From: SIG575 sp045632485
Lineage (GTDB): Bacteria; Bacillota; Clostridia; Oscillospirales; Acutalibacteraceae
Direction: 5' to 3'
Assembly: GCA_045632485.1 (NCBI GenBank)
Contig: JAZQWT010000155.1
Location: 1 to 64,000, forward strand
Length of the DNA stretch: 64,000 nt
The notes beneath the pieces were generated by a model, which was not told the DNA's origin, ran no database searches, and saw only the letters and a program-made list of their open reading frames with translations. Each line of letters starts with the position of its first letter. Within the stretch, counting starts at the first letter, position 1. This document shows, one piece after another, positions 25,880 through 33,132 of the stretch. The translations under genes and the position numbers were made by a program.

Positions 25880-25908
25880 TAGATTATATTACATTTGTGT
25901 TATATAAT
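25880..25908 (+). promoter_or_regulatory. Promoter of the plus-strand three-gene islet
   Basis: TATAAT at 25903-25908 with TAGATT 17 bp upstream and a TTTGTGTTA element just before the -10 that is also seen at other promoters of this phage. An AAGAAAGGCGG ribosome site follows. Confidence 0.6.
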
Positions 25909-25939
25909 ATAAGTACATTATAAGAAAGGCGGTCAAAAA

Positions 25940-26119
25940 ATGAACAATTTACAATGGCAAGTAATAGCAGAATGTGAAGCCAAGAACAACGGCATTGATG
26001 AAAAATTTGATAGAGTGATTGCGGCTTTTGAATACCCGTCACACGCTGAAGATTTTATCAATATGTGTTTACCTAAAGAAAACAAAAGCAAGTTCAGAAT
26101 TGAGCGTATCAAAGCATAA
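25940..26119 (+). CDS. Hypothetical 59-residue protein (plus-strand islet, gene 1)
   Basis: ATG 25940 behind GAAAGGCGG. Product MNNLQWQVIAECEAKNNGIDE...MCLPKENKSKFRIERIKA. No family is recognised. It is the first of three genes read against the main direction, between two minus-strand blocks, and could be a late-acquired moron. Confidence 0.65.
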   Translation: MNNLQWQVIAECEAKNNGIDEKFDRVIAAFEYPSHAEDFINMCLPKENKSKFRIERIKA

Positions 26120-26133
26120 AGGGGGCAAAAACA

Positions 26134-26397
26134 ATGATTCTTGAATTTACAGTAAAAAGAAACCGTGCAAGCGTTACACAAGGCACAGCAACCGTTTTTT
26201 TGAACGGTCAAGAGGTTTTAACCTTCGGTGACAAAATCGAACTTATAAAAGACGGTCAAGCGTTTTACGGCGAAAATATCGCAGGTTATGCAAGTGTTAT
26301 ACCTGATGAAAATTTCATCAAAGGCGTTTTATTCCACCCGTATGATGATATTTACCATTACAGCCGCCGTGTAAAAAATATACTTTTTGGTGAATAA
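26134..26397 (+). CDS. Hypothetical 87-residue protein (plus-strand islet, gene 2)
   Basis: ATG 26134 behind AAAGGGGGC. A beta-rich sequence (MILEFTVKRNRASVTQGTATVFLNGQEVLTFGDKIELI) with a C-terminal FHPYDDIYHYSRRVKNILFG. No family recognised; probably a small beta-sandwich. Confidence 0.7.
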   Translation: MILEFTVKRNRASVTQGTATVFLNGQEVLTFGDKIELIKDGQAFYGENIAGYASVIPDENFIKGVLFHPYDDIYHYSRRVKNILFGE

Positions 26398-26409
26398 GGG
26401 GGCTGCGTT

Positions 26410-26577
26410 ATGACTAACAACGAATTAGAAAAAATGTTCGGCTTGCCGTATCTTCAATCATTGATTGATAATGATATAGAAAATTACGGGTATATTTCCT
26501 CAATTACATTACGCTATATCGGTAATTTTGGTAATTTAGTAATTACAAAAGAATTAAAAGTAAAGGCGGCTGAATAA
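26410..26577 (+). CDS. Hypothetical 55-residue protein (plus-strand islet, gene 3)
   Basis: ATG 26410 preceded by AAGGGGGCTGCGTT. Product MTNNELEKMFGLPYLQSLIDN...RYIGNFGNLVITKELKVKAAE. No family recognised. Its stop codon lies inside the loop of the bidirectional terminator. Confidence 0.62.
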   Translation: MTNNELEKMFGLPYLQSLIDNDIENYGYISSITLRYIGNFGNLVITKELKVKAAE

Positions 26578-26583
26578 GCCGCC
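26565..26583. terminator. Bidirectional terminator between convergent genes
   Basis: GGCGGCT-GAATA-AGCCGCC, a perfect 7-bp stem, with CTTTATTTTT on the plus side. It ends the plus-strand islet and overlaps the convergent end of the ParB-like gene. Confidence 0.85.
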
Positions 26584-26585
26584 CT

Positions 26586-27248
26586 TTATTTTTCAAGCCT
26601 TAAAACTTTGTCAACCGTTATATACTCTTCCGCAAGCGGTACGCTGATTTTCTTGTAAAATTCGGCTTTTTGCTTTTCATCTTCAAAAACGATAACAGAA
26701 TAGAAATTGATGTTGTTCTTTTCCTGCATACGCTCTTTACTCTTTGCTCTTGCTTCTTTCACCTCTTCAAGCCCTTTTTTGACTTCTTCGGCTTCGGGAG
26801 TTTCAAACATTTCCGTAAATCTTTCGTCACCGTCAAACATAAAATCAACATCAAGTTTCGTAAATCCCATTTCATCAAAATTGAGGTCAAATTCTTCGGT
26901 CAGCATAGCAAGACCTTCTAAGTCATAATCGCCCGCCATTGACTGATTATTGAGAATTACATTTAATTTCGCTTCCGTTCTTTCGTCAACATCAACAACG
27001 CACACATCAAGAGAATAGTTCTTGTTTTTCTCCAAAGCGTCAAGTTGCTCAATTCTCTGATGCCCGCCTACAATGTTGCCCGTTCTCTTATTCCAAGTTA
27101 TAGCGGAAACAAGACCGTTTTCTTGCAGGTTCTTTTTCAAACGCTTTTTTGACTCTTTATCCATAATACGGGGATTATAGTCAGCGTTCTTTATGTCGGC
27201 TCTGTTGATTGTCGCAAAAGTGAAATTTTGATATTTACTATTTGCCAT
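26586..27248 (-). CDS. ParB-like nuclease-domain protein (IbrB-like)
   Basis: A 220-residue protein with a ParB N-terminal fold: DYNPRIMDKESKKRLKKNL, then the signature TGNIVGGHQRIEQL (G-G-H-Q-R, residues ~57-70), followed by NVILNNQSMAGDYD. A charged helical C-terminus follows. It overlaps the PAPS-reductase-like gene by 11 bases. The same pair (IbrA/IbrB) recurs in enterobacterial prophages and Firmicutes phages. The biochemical role is unsettled; DNA modification or regulation have been suggested. Confidence 0.88.
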   Translation of the reverse strand: MANSKYQNFTFATINRADIKNADYNPRIMDKESKKRLKKNLQENGLVSAITWNKRTGNIVGGHQRIEQLDALEKNKNYSLDVCVVDVDERTEAKLNVILNNQSMAGDYDLEGLAMLTEEFDLNFDEMGFTKLDVDFMFDGDERFTEMFETPEAEEVKKGLEEVKEARAKSKERMQEKNNINFYSVIVFEDEKQKAEFYKKISVPLAEEYITVDKVLRLEK

Positions 27249-27900
27249 ACTTTACATACCTTTCTACGCCTGCTCCCGCAAACGGATAAACTTTCAATAT
27301 CTTTTCATAGTCATTCGGGTAAATCTCCTTAATAACGGCAAGTTCACTTCCTGCCAAACTACGAAAAGAAAAGCCGAGTTTTCGTTGTTCGGGGCTTAAA
27401 TATAGTTTCTTTTGCTTTATGTATTGCAGCACTTCATTTTTCTTCCAATAAGCAAGGGGATAAAACCTGCCACGCTTATAATCTATGCTGCCGCTTTTCT
27501 TTATCATTGCATTTCGGACAATACTATCTGCACACCGCTCGCCCGCTGCAATCCAATGATAACCCGTCTGCTGCCTTAAATATTCGTATGTGTCGTTTAT
27601 TTTGACAATATCAATATCCCAATCGGCAACGGTGAAACTGCCGTATTTCAAGAAATTTGAACACTCAAAATGAGGTATGCGAATTATTTCTGTCTGATAT
27701 TTATTTTCATACCATTTCAACATTCTTTCCTGAAATTCCAACTCAGGCACAAGATACATAAAAAACGGTTTTACATTCTTAAAATACTTAAAACACAAAT
27801 CAAGCGTAACAATACTGTCCTTGCCGCCACTGAAGCCGACAATAACGCTGTCTGTTACGCTCGCCTGTGTTTTAATGGGGTCAAATAAGACATTACTCAT
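27238..27900 (-). CDS. PAPS reductase-family PP-loop protein (IbrA-like)
   Basis: A 220-residue protein with the PP-loop SVIVGFSGGKDSIVTLDL (residues ~18-36), ELEFQERMLKWYE and YHWIAAGERCADS, ending in KVYPFAGAGVERY. The PP-loop binds ATP and adenylates a substrate, as in sulfotransfer and tRNA/DNA thiolation enzymes. It is paired with the ParB-like gene downstream. Cysteines for a reductase iron-sulphur centre are not obvious, so a classical PAPS reductase activity is doubtful. Confidence 0.88.
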   Translation of the reverse strand: MSNVLFDPIKTQASVTDSVIVGFSGGKDSIVTLDLCFKYFKNVKPFFMYLVPELEFQERMLKWYENKYQTEIIRIPHFECSNFLKYGSFTVADWDIDIVKINDTYEYLRQQTGYHWIAAGERCADSIVRNAMIKKSGSIDYKRGRFYPLAYWKKNEVLQYIKQKKLYLSPEQRKLGFSFRSLAGSELAVIKEIYPNDYEKILKVYPFAGAGVERYVKYGK

Positions 27901-27902
27901 TA

Positions 27903-28106
27903 TTAGCCCCCTGCCCCGCCTGTGGACTTTCTACGCAAAGCATTTCTCATTGTTCTGCTTTTTCTTGTAGTGCCAAAAGCCCTTGCTGACAGAGTGCCAC
28001 CTCTAAAAGCATTAACAAATGTTCTTGCAGAAGTTTGTGCGGACTTTCTGAACTGAGTTAATCTGTCCGTGCCTGTAGCCCTTGCTATTGTGCTTCTTAT
28101 TGCCAT
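27903..28106 (-). CDS. Small very basic protein
   Basis: A 67-residue protein with about 15 Arg and many Thr/Ala (MAIRSTIARATGTDRLTQF...). No acidic cluster except one Asp. It could bind nucleic acid. The gene lies between the small terminase and the IbrA-like gene with a strong AAGGGGGTGACAAT site. No family recognised. Confidence 0.65.
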   Translation of the reverse strand: MAIRSTIARATGTDRLTQFRKSAQTSARTFVNAFRGGTLSARAFGTTRKSRTMRNALRRKSTGGAGG

Positions 28107-28130
28107 ATTGTCACCCCCTTTCGCAGATTA

Positions 28131-28529
28131 CTAATCAATTTCTATGTTTTCCTCTGTTGCGGGGACAACATTAATATTGATAGCCATATCGTTTTGCTGC
28201 TTTTCTTCATTTTCCCTTTGGTCTAAATAAAGTTTGCCGAGAAAGATTTGCATTGTGACATTTCCTGCCTGTGCTGATTGATATTGCAATCGTCTAAGGC
28301 TAATTTTGCCCCTCGCAGACTTCCTTTTATATATATCCGCAAAAGTTGTTCCATAGGTTCTTTGACACCAACGGCTGATAGTATCGACACTACAATCGAA
28401 AAAGTCAGCAATTTCCTCTTCGGTGCAGAATATGGCACACAAACTTTCAAAATTGTTTTTGTCTATTTTCACTTGAGGTCTGCCCATAGGCTTTTTCTCT
28501 TTTTTTGAATCCTCTTTTTTCTTTGCCAT
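28131..28529 (-). CDS. terS: Terminase small subunit-like DNA-binding protein
   Basis: A 132-residue protein. After a Lys-rich start comes a helix-turn-helix, LCAIFCTEEEIADFFDCSVDTISRWCQRTY, then GKISLRRLQYQSAQAGNVTMQIFLGKLYL. These are the features of small terminase subunits and related phage HTH proteins in Firmicutes. It would bind the packaging site. The upstream 250-bp gap is full of inverted repeats, a plausible cos/pac region. The large subunit is 4 kb downstream. Confidence 0.8.
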   Translation of the reverse strand: MAKKKEDSKKEKKPMGRPQVKIDKNNFESLCAIFCTEEEIADFFDCSVDTISRWCQRTYGTTFADIYKRKSARGKISLRRLQYQSAQAGNVTMQIFLGKLYLDQRENEEKQQNDMAININVVPATEENIEID

Positions 28530-28561
28530 TTTCTCACCTGCCTAAAATGTTCAAAATGGTG

Positions 28562-28704
28562 TTTATACCTCTTGTTCTATATCACAGCACCCACCCCTAC
28601 GCTTTTGAATGTGATATACCTTTACCCGTTAATACCATATAAACAGAAAAACCACCCTTGAATAAGAGTGGTTTTCCCGCATTTTTAAGAAATAGAGGTA
28701 TAAA
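28562..28704. promoter_or_regulatory. Inverted-repeat-rich region upstream of terS (candidate packaging or late-control site)
   Basis: It holds nested inverted repeats: TTTATACCTCT at 28562-28572 with AGAGGTATAAA at 28694-28704, and TATATCACA at 28578-28586 with TGTGATATA at 28610-28618. The terminator hairpin lies inside. No ORF with a ribosome site is present. The layout suits a terminase recognition site or a control region for late transcription; the sequence alone does not decide. Confidence 0.5.
28647..28675. terminator. Bidirectional hairpin terminator in front of the late operon
   Basis: AAAACCACYCTT...AAGRGTGGTTTT, a stem of about 12 bp with T-rich flanks on both sides. It lies downstream of the probable late promoter and upstream of terS, so late genes would need read-through or antitermination. 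Confidence 0.8.
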
Positions 28705-28739
28705 GAATGAATAAGTATATATATTATCTCACAATACCA

Positions 28740-28768
28740 ATTTTAATACTTTCCAACTTTTTTTGCAA
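28740..28768 (-). promoter_or_regulatory. Probable late promoter
   Basis: TTGCAA, 17-bp spacer, TAAAAT on the minus strand, immediately after the DUF1492 regulator gene. Known ArpU/RinA-like regulators act on the promoter just downstream of their own gene, which fits. Confidence 0.55.
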
Positions 28769-28778
28769 TATAGAATAT

Positions 28779-29222
28779 TCAACAAACTTTAATATCGTTT
28801 TTTATACATTTTGCCATAACTTGTCTATGTAATCTGTATATCTTGTTTTCATTCCAATTTTCACAGGGGAATATCGTTGCAACGGCTTTAAGACAACTAC
28901 GCCACGAAAGAGCATAAAAATATCTGTAACGGATAATCTCTAATTGTTTTTCGTTAATGTCACAGGATTTAAGCATAGATTCACAAATGAGCCATTCTGA
29001 CACAAGTTTATCATAAAAAAAGGCTTTTTTGTGTTCCAACCTATTTATCTTATCAAGAGAATTGACTAAAGATGAACCGTTCCAACCGTTTCCTCTTGGC
29101 ATACCTGTGAGGCTCGGGCTTTTCGGGGAACACATACTCTCTCGTATATCTGCTATATCAACCTCAATATCCTTAATTTTGTCATTTAAGTCTATCAGGT
29201 TTTTAAGATTAAGTTCTCGCAT
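28779..29222 (-). CDS. DUF1492 / ArpU-like late transcription regulator
   Basis: About 147 residues from ATG 29222 (RBS AGGAGGGCAACT). Two helices are followed by SPSLTGMPRGNGWNGSS, a hallmark of the DUF1492 family. A C-terminal sigma-region-4-like segment follows (LEIIRYRYFYALSWRSCLKAVA, then IYRLHRQVMAK). Related ArpU/RinA proteins activate phage late genes. The gene is directly upstream of the probable late promoter and small terminase gene, as in staphylococcal and enterococcal phages. Confidence 0.82.
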   Translation of the reverse strand: MRELNLKNLIDLNDKIKDIEVDIADIRESMCSPKSPSLTGMPRGNGWNGSSLVNSLDKINRLEHKKAFFYDKLVSEWLICESMLKSCDINEKQLEIIRYRYFYALSWRSCLKAVATIFPCENWNENKIYRLHRQVMAKCIKNDIKVC

Positions 29223-29236
29223 AGTTGCCCTCCTGT

Positions 29237-29416
29237 TCAAATCACCAATGATATAAGAAAAACGATATAAAGAAATACTGCGATAACAAAAACGGCACAG
29301 TCAATTATGCAAAAGACTTTTCCACGCCCTGTATTCTTAGTATAATGCACCTGCCATAATGCCACAAGTAAGCAAATAAAGGTGCAGACTGTAAGTTTTA
29401 CAAATTGCATATTCAT
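29237..29416 (-). CDS. 59-residue membrane protein with two transmembrane segments
   Basis: ATG 29416, product MNMQFVKLTVCTFICLLVALWQVHY, a short polar turn (TKNTGRGK), then a second hydrophobic segment (CAVFVIAVFLYIVFLISLVI). It is a two-helix hairpin membrane protein. It overlaps the region before the DUF1492 gene. Size and topology would allow a holin-like or small inhibitory role, but there is no endolysin nearby. Confidence 0.62.
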   Translation of the reverse strand: MNMQFVKLTVCTFICLLVALWQVHYTKNTGRGKVFCIIDCAVFVIAVFLYIVFLISLVI

Positions 29417-29421
29417 AGTTA

Positions 29422-30132
29422 TTAATACCCTGAAGAACCAAATCCGTTGTTACCTCTCTCGGTATCTTCTAAACTGCTAACTAATTCAAGTTCAGGTGTG
29501 ATAATCGGCAATATTACAAGTTGAGAAATCTTATCACCTGCATTAACCGTGTAATCATAACCGCTGTTGTTATAGAGTTTAACAACGATACTTCCCGTAT
29601 ATCCGCAATCTATAACACCTTCGCTTGTTATGCCGTGTTTTACATTCAAGCCCGACTTACTCTTGAGAAAACCTACATATCCTTCGGGTATCTCAATATG
29701 TACACCTGTATCAAACTTTGCACTTTCTCTTGCAGGAACAATCTGTGTTTCTCTTGCGTAAATATCAAGTCCTGCATCTGTTTCGTGTGCTCTTGTCGGC
29801 ATTTTTGCCCCTTCATCAAGCATAATTTTCATTTTCTGTTGTTCTCCTTTGTTGATAATATCCATTTTTTCAGTTGGGTTATATTTTACAGAATCGGAAT
29901 ACTTAATGTACTCATTTATACACTTCCTTGCTATGTTTTCTATAACACAATCAATCTTGCAAAGCATTTTTTCTATCGCATCTTCAATAGGTTTCTTAAA
30001 CTCTGCAATTGCCTTTGTCAACTCTGCCTTGTGCCTGTTTTGCTTTGCAATAGGGCATTGCTCGGCGTTTTTATCGCAATAGTCCAACATATCGCAATCA
30101 ATACAGTATTCGCATCGTTGTATATCACTCAT
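29422..30132 (-). CDS. dut: dUTPase with Cys-rich N-terminal extension
   Basis: A 236-residue protein. Residues 101-236 are a complete trimeric dUTPase: motif 1 DAGLDIYA (119-126), motif 2 KSKSGLN (157-163), motif 3 GVIDCGYTG (172-180), motif 4 GDKISQLVILP (199-209), motif 5 RGNNGFGSSG (226-235). It hydrolyses dUTP to keep uracil out of DNA. The first 100 residues add CEYCIDCDMLDYCDKNAEQC and a helical linker, possibly a zinc module. Internal Met101 could start the core alone. Confidence 0.93.
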   Translation of the reverse strand: MSDIQRCEYCIDCDMLDYCDKNAEQCPIAKQNRHKAELTKAIAEFKKPIEDAIEKMLCKIDCVIENIARKCINEYIKYSDSVKYNPTEKMDIINKGEQQKMKIMLDEGAKMPTRAHETDAGLDIYARETQIVPARESAKFDTGVHIEIPEGYVGFLKSKSGLNVKHGITSEGVIDCGYTGSIVVKLYNNSGYDYTVNAGDKISQLVILPIITPELELVSSLEDTERGNNGFGSSGY

Positions 30133-30149
30133 TATTATTACGCCCCCCC

Positions 30150-30410
30150 TTAAAGCATTGCGATTTCCCGATTTAATTTATGCCTTTCATCTTCAAAGGC
30201 TTTTTTTATAACCGCAAGTTCGCCATAAGTAAGTTCAATAGGCTTACCGTTTATTCTTTCTCCCTCACGCCGCAGAACGAAGTCTGATTTTTCATCTGTC
30301 CGCTCGTCTAAATTACTTTGAATTGGTTTTTCAACAACATCAATGATATGTTGTGCTCTTGCTTCCTTCTCAAAAAGTTCCTTTGCTTTCTCAAAAGACT
30401 CTTTTGTCAT
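30150..30410 (-). CDS. Hypothetical 86-residue helical protein
   Basis: From ATG 30410 (MTKESFEKAKELFEKEARAQHIIDVV...). Highly charged and helical, probably a coiled coil; ends ELAVIKKAFEDERHKLNREIAML. It overlaps the stop of the upstream zinc-ribbon gene. First of a long series of overlapping small genes; function unknown. Confidence 0.7.
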   Translation of the reverse strand: MTKESFEKAKELFEKEARAQHIIDVVEKPIQSNLDERTDEKSDFVLRREGERINGKPIELTYGELAVIKKAFEDERHKLNREIAML

Positions 30411-30763
30411 TATATATTCCTCCAATCAAAAGCCTGACCGCAATAAGGACAAAATTTTTGCCACTTTTTGTTTACTTTATAGCCTTGTGCTTCGCCGCAA
30501 TTAGGACAATGGTAATTTACCAATTTTCCTTCATAATATGCCTTTTTGGGCTTCAGCGGTTCTGCCGATTCGCTTTCTTTTGCGTTATCGTGGGTGCAAA
30601 CCACATATACCGCCATTTGCCATATTTCTTCTATTGTTGCACTCACTCTTTCAAGCATATCGCTTGTATTTATTGGATAAGTTAATGCCCGAAAATCGTC
30701 AATATCGTGTCCTGCTTCAACCTCAGAAATAGCGTTCTCCAAAAGATGTTCAATGTTGCTCAC
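30410..30763 (-). CDS. Zinc-ribbon small protein
   Basis: About 117 residues from GTG 30763 (VSNIEHLLENAISEVEAGHD) behind GGAGGAAAAGAAA. The C-terminus is a two-knuckle zinc ribbon, YHCPNCGEAQGY ... KFCPYCGQAFDW. The N-terminal half is helical. Start choice: the longer upstream ATG would run deep into the preceding gene. Confidence 0.72.
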   Translation of the reverse strand: MSNIEHLLENAISEVEAGHDIDDFRALTYPINTSDMLERVSATIEEIWQMAVYVVCTHDNAKESESAEPLKPKKAYYEGKLVNYHCPNCGEAQGYKVNKKWQKFCPYCGQAFDWRNI

Positions 30764-31077
30764 TTTCTTTTCCTCCGTCCCATTTTTGCACCACAATGAG
30801 GACAATACCTTGATGTTACATAATCTTCCGCACCGTTTAATACTGCCCTTTTTCCGCAATTTGAACAAAATGGTTCAGAGTGTTGATGTTTGACATATGG
30901 AATTATCATCATTCTGTTATCATCGTCATACGCTTCAACAACCCATTCCCCGTGCTTCACTTCCTGAACATCGGCTGTAGGTGCTTCTTCCATAAGTTTT
31001 CTTGCACCGCCTGCCGCTCCGATGTGTACTCTGTCATATTCAGCAATCAATTTTTCAACATCAACATATCTTGCCAT
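30760..31077 (-). CDS. Zinc-ribbon small protein (common phage type)
   Basis: A 105-residue protein: MARYVDVEKLIAEYDRV, an APTADVQEVKHGEW motif, then a zinc ribbon FCSNCGKRAVL...RYCPHCGAKMGRRKRK. This APTADV...HGxW...CxxCG...CPxCGAxM arrangement is one of the commonest small proteins in Clostridia phages and mobile elements. No function is established. Confidence 0.8.
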   Translation of the reverse strand: MARYVDVEKLIAEYDRVHIGAAGGARKLMEEAPTADVQEVKHGEWVVEAYDDDNRMMIIPYVKHQHSEPFCSNCGKRAVLNGAEDYVTSRYCPHCGAKMGRRKRK

Positions 31078-31316
31078 TACTCAGCACCGCCTTTCTCATA
31101 TAGTTCATTTATATGCTCTCGTTCAAACGCAGGTATTTTACCGTGATGTAAAATTGTAATTGCCGTAAAAAGTTCAGCGTTCAAGATATACTCATTGTCA
31201 CTGAAATCAATGTGTTTTCTTGCCTGACACAATAAATTTGTAAGCGTTCTTAACTCTGTATCACTCATTGTCAAAGTTATACTGCCCGTTTCTCCGTCAA
31301 TCTTTTTAATGTTCAT
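31077..31316 (-). CDS. Hypothetical 79-residue protein
   Basis: MNIKKIDGETGSITLTMSDTELRTLTNLLCQARKH... with a helical middle (TELRTLTNLL) and acidic composition. RBS AAGGCAGGTGCAAGA. No family recognised. Confidence 0.7.
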   Translation of the reverse strand: MNIKKIDGETGSITLTMSDTELRTLTNLLCQARKHIDFSDNEYILNAELFTAITILHHGKIPAFEREHINELYEKGGAE

Positions 31317-31330
31317 TCTTGCACCTGCCT

Positions 31331-31540
31331 TTACTCTTCAATTCTCGCTTTTCTTTCAGCCAATAAACACCGTTCATCTTTTATCACATTTCCGTGTCTG
31401 TCTGTTTCTAAAAATGGATAAAAAACTTCACAATAAGGTTTATTGCTTTGAAAGTTCAATCTCGGACATTTGTTTTTTGCATTTTTCATACAATAAAAAC
31501 CTTTAGGGCACATTAAATCAATGTTCTCTGTTATTCTCAT
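31331..31540 (-). CDS. Cys-containing 69-residue protein
   Basis: MRITENIDLMCPKGFYCMKNAKNKCPRLN... has four spaced Cys residues in its first half and an acidic/basic C-terminus (ERCLLAERKARIEE). It overlaps the next gene upstream by ATGA. Possible zinc-binding protein of unknown role. Confidence 0.68.
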   Translation of the reverse strand: MRITENIDLMCPKGFYCMKNAKNKCPRLNFQSNKPYCEVFYPFLETDRHGNVIKDERCLLAERKARIEE

Positions 31541-31695
31541 TCCGTGTCACTTACCTTTCTTTTACAATACCAACCACAAGGGAACTTATCATAATAAACT
31601 AATGCTTCATATTCCTTACAAACACCGCTTCCGTGTAGGATATTTGAATTAGGTCTATAATGCACACAAGTTCCGCAACATTTATGTTCACTCAT
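31537..31695 (-). CDS. Cys-rich 52-residue protein
   Basis: ATG 31695, product MSEHKCCGTCVHYRPNSNI...VCKEYEALVYYD...PCGWYCKRKVSDTE. CCxxC, then single Cys and CxxxC positions suggest one zinc or iron-sulphur site. Stop overlaps the next start (ATGA). Confidence 0.65.
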   Translation of the reverse strand: MSEHKCCGTCVHYRPNSNILHGSGVCKEYEALVYYDKFPCGWYCKRKVSDTE

Positions 31696-31701
31696 TCGGT
31701 G

Positions 31702-31980
31702 TTACCTGCCATTTCTTTTTACAAGGTTGTCGATAATTAATTCCGTACCTTTATTAACTATTTGCAACCTCTCAATCTCTGCCTTTTGTGAAGCAATAGT
31801 CTTATCAGCAATTCTTTCAAGGTTATCGCATTTCTTTATGTATTCATTTTTACTGTTGATAAGGTCAAGGGTTTCTTTTATAGTCTGCTTACCAATAAGC
31901 ACTAAAAAACAATTATTAATAGGGGTATTGCCTTGTTCAAGCAAGTTTTCCAAAGTCTTTATAATCTCTGTTTCTGTCAT
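31702..31980 (-). CDS. Hypothetical 92-residue coiled-coil protein
   Basis: From ATG 31980 (MTETEIIKTLENLLEQGNTP...). The central NLERIADKTIASQKAEIERLQIV is a predicted coiled coil. Its start overlaps the end of the 151-residue gene by a few bases. Function unknown. Confidence 0.68.
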   Translation of the reverse strand: MTETEIIKTLENLLEQGNTPINNCFLVLIGKQTIKETLDLINSKNEYIKKCDNLERIADKTIASQKAEIERLQIVNKGTELIIDNLVKRNGR

Positions 31981-32432
31981 TTTTGACCCCTCTTTTCTCC
32001 GTAACTGCAATAATGGTTATCTTCAACGCTTAAATTCAGGAGAAGTTTGTAATGTTGTCCGATTTCGGGAATATTTTTTTTAATTTCATTCTTAGGGTGA
32101 TAACACTTTCCCTCAATGTTATATATGCAATCCTTACACCGTACTACTTCCTGAGTTGTGTGATTAGCCATATATTCATACTTTTTGTCAATGCGTCTAA
32201 CATCTTTTTCCCACGCTCTGTTAATACGCCTTATTTCATTTTTGAAGTCTTTATAGACTTGATTAATTTCCACACGATACCTTTCTCTTTCTGCGTTTAC
32301 CATACCTACCGAGAAATTATGTGTTTTATGGGCAAGATATTCTGTTATTTCTTTAAGTGTATGAATATTAATATCAGGTATTTTACTTGCAAGATAGACA
32401 GATATTTCATCTGTTAATTTTGTAAATGTCAT
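31977..32432 (-). CDS. Hypothetical 151-residue protein with a Cys cluster
   Basis: An N-terminal helical domain (MTFTKLTDEISVYLASKIPD) and a charged linker lead to a Cys/His motif VRCKDCIYNIEGKCYHPKN...DNHYCSYGEKRG. The CxxC...C...H...C pattern is seen in many short phage proteins (CKDCxYxxxGxC). Role unknown. Confidence 0.7.
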   Translation of the reverse strand: MTFTKLTDEISVYLASKIPDINIHTLKEITEYLAHKTHNFSVGMVNAERERYRVEINQVYKDFKNEIRRINRAWEKDVRRIDKKYEYMANHTTQEVVRCKDCIYNIEGKCYHPKNEIKKNIPEIGQHYKLLLNLSVEDNHYCSYGEKRGQK

Positions 32433-32608
32433 TCCCCCTCTTTCTCCTTTCTTATATCAACTTGCTTATTGTGCTCGATGATTTCAAGAGCAGATTTTGT
32501 GTAGCCCTCACGCATACAGGATTGACAGATTTCATTCCCGTCTTTGTCGAGTTTATAAAAGGGGTTTCGGCTTGTTCTCCGTTTTCCGCAATAAAAACAA
32601 TTCTTCAT
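32429..32608 (-). CDS. 59-residue zinc-finger-like protein
   Basis: ATG 32608; MKNCFYCGKRRTSRNPFYKLD..., then ICQSCMREGYTKSALEII. Two CxxC knuckles form a probable four-Cys zinc site. The stop overlaps the start of the next gene by ATGA. Confidence 0.66.
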   Translation of the reverse strand: MKNCFYCGKRRTSRNPFYKLDKDGNEICQSCMREGYTKSALEIIEHNKQVDIRKEKEGE

Positions 32609-32612
32609 CTAT

Positions 32613-32756
32613 TTAACCGCCCCCGTGCCCTATAACTTTTGAGAGATTCAACACAAATTTTATATATTTATACAAGCAAAAAGCACCGAAGCACACCCAA
32701 TACCAAGCACCTGCATCTATTGTTGCTCCGATTATTGCAAATAGAATTATGTTCAT
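32613..32756 (-). CDS. 47-residue membrane protein
   Basis: ATG 32756 overlapping the previous stop (TAAATG). Product MNIILFAIIGATIDAGAWYWVCFGAFCLY followed by KYIKFVLNLSKVIGHGGG: one or two hydrophobic helices. Unknown role; small size and position among early genes suggest host modulation. Confidence 0.58.
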   Translation of the reverse strand: MNIILFAIIGATIDAGAWYWVCFGAFCLYKYIKFVLNLSKVIGHGGG

Positions 32757-33131
32757 TTAATCACCCACCTTTCGATTTTCACCTGTTTTGCGGCTGTGCC
32801 AAACTTTATCATCAGCATAATACTGAGCATTGCACTCGTCACAAAAAGCGTCAAAATAATCAGAAAATAATTCTACTATATTTCCGCAAAAAGGACATTT
32901 GAGTTTGATATTTTTCATTGTCTGAACTTCTTTTACCTCGACCTGAACAACTTTATATGTTTTCGGGTTTATGTTTCTTGTTTTGGCTTCAATTCCTACG
33001 CTTATTTTGGAAAGAATTAAGGGAGTACGATGTTCGTTATCTTCAAGGATTTGTTCGTGGGGATATTTGCTGAAGTTTGTTCCGCTTATTAATTTACCGT
33101 TTCGTATGTTTTTGAAAGCATAGTATGCCAT
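32757..33131 (-). CDS. 124-residue protein with C-terminal zinc ribbon
   Basis: The N-terminal half starts MAYYAFKNIRNGKLISGTNF; the C-terminal zinc ribbon is IKLKCPFCGNIVELF...AFCDECNAQYY. RBS AAAGGTAGGTTGTTAAT. The ribbon suggests nucleic-acid or protein binding. No specific family. Confidence 0.7.
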   Translation of the reverse strand: MAYYAFKNIRNGKLISGTNFSKYPHEQILEDNEHRTPLILSKISVGIEAKTRNINPKTYKVVQVEVKEVQTMKNIKLKCPFCGNIVELFSDYFDAFCDECNAQYYADDKVWHSRKTGENRKVGD

Positions 33132-33132
33132 A

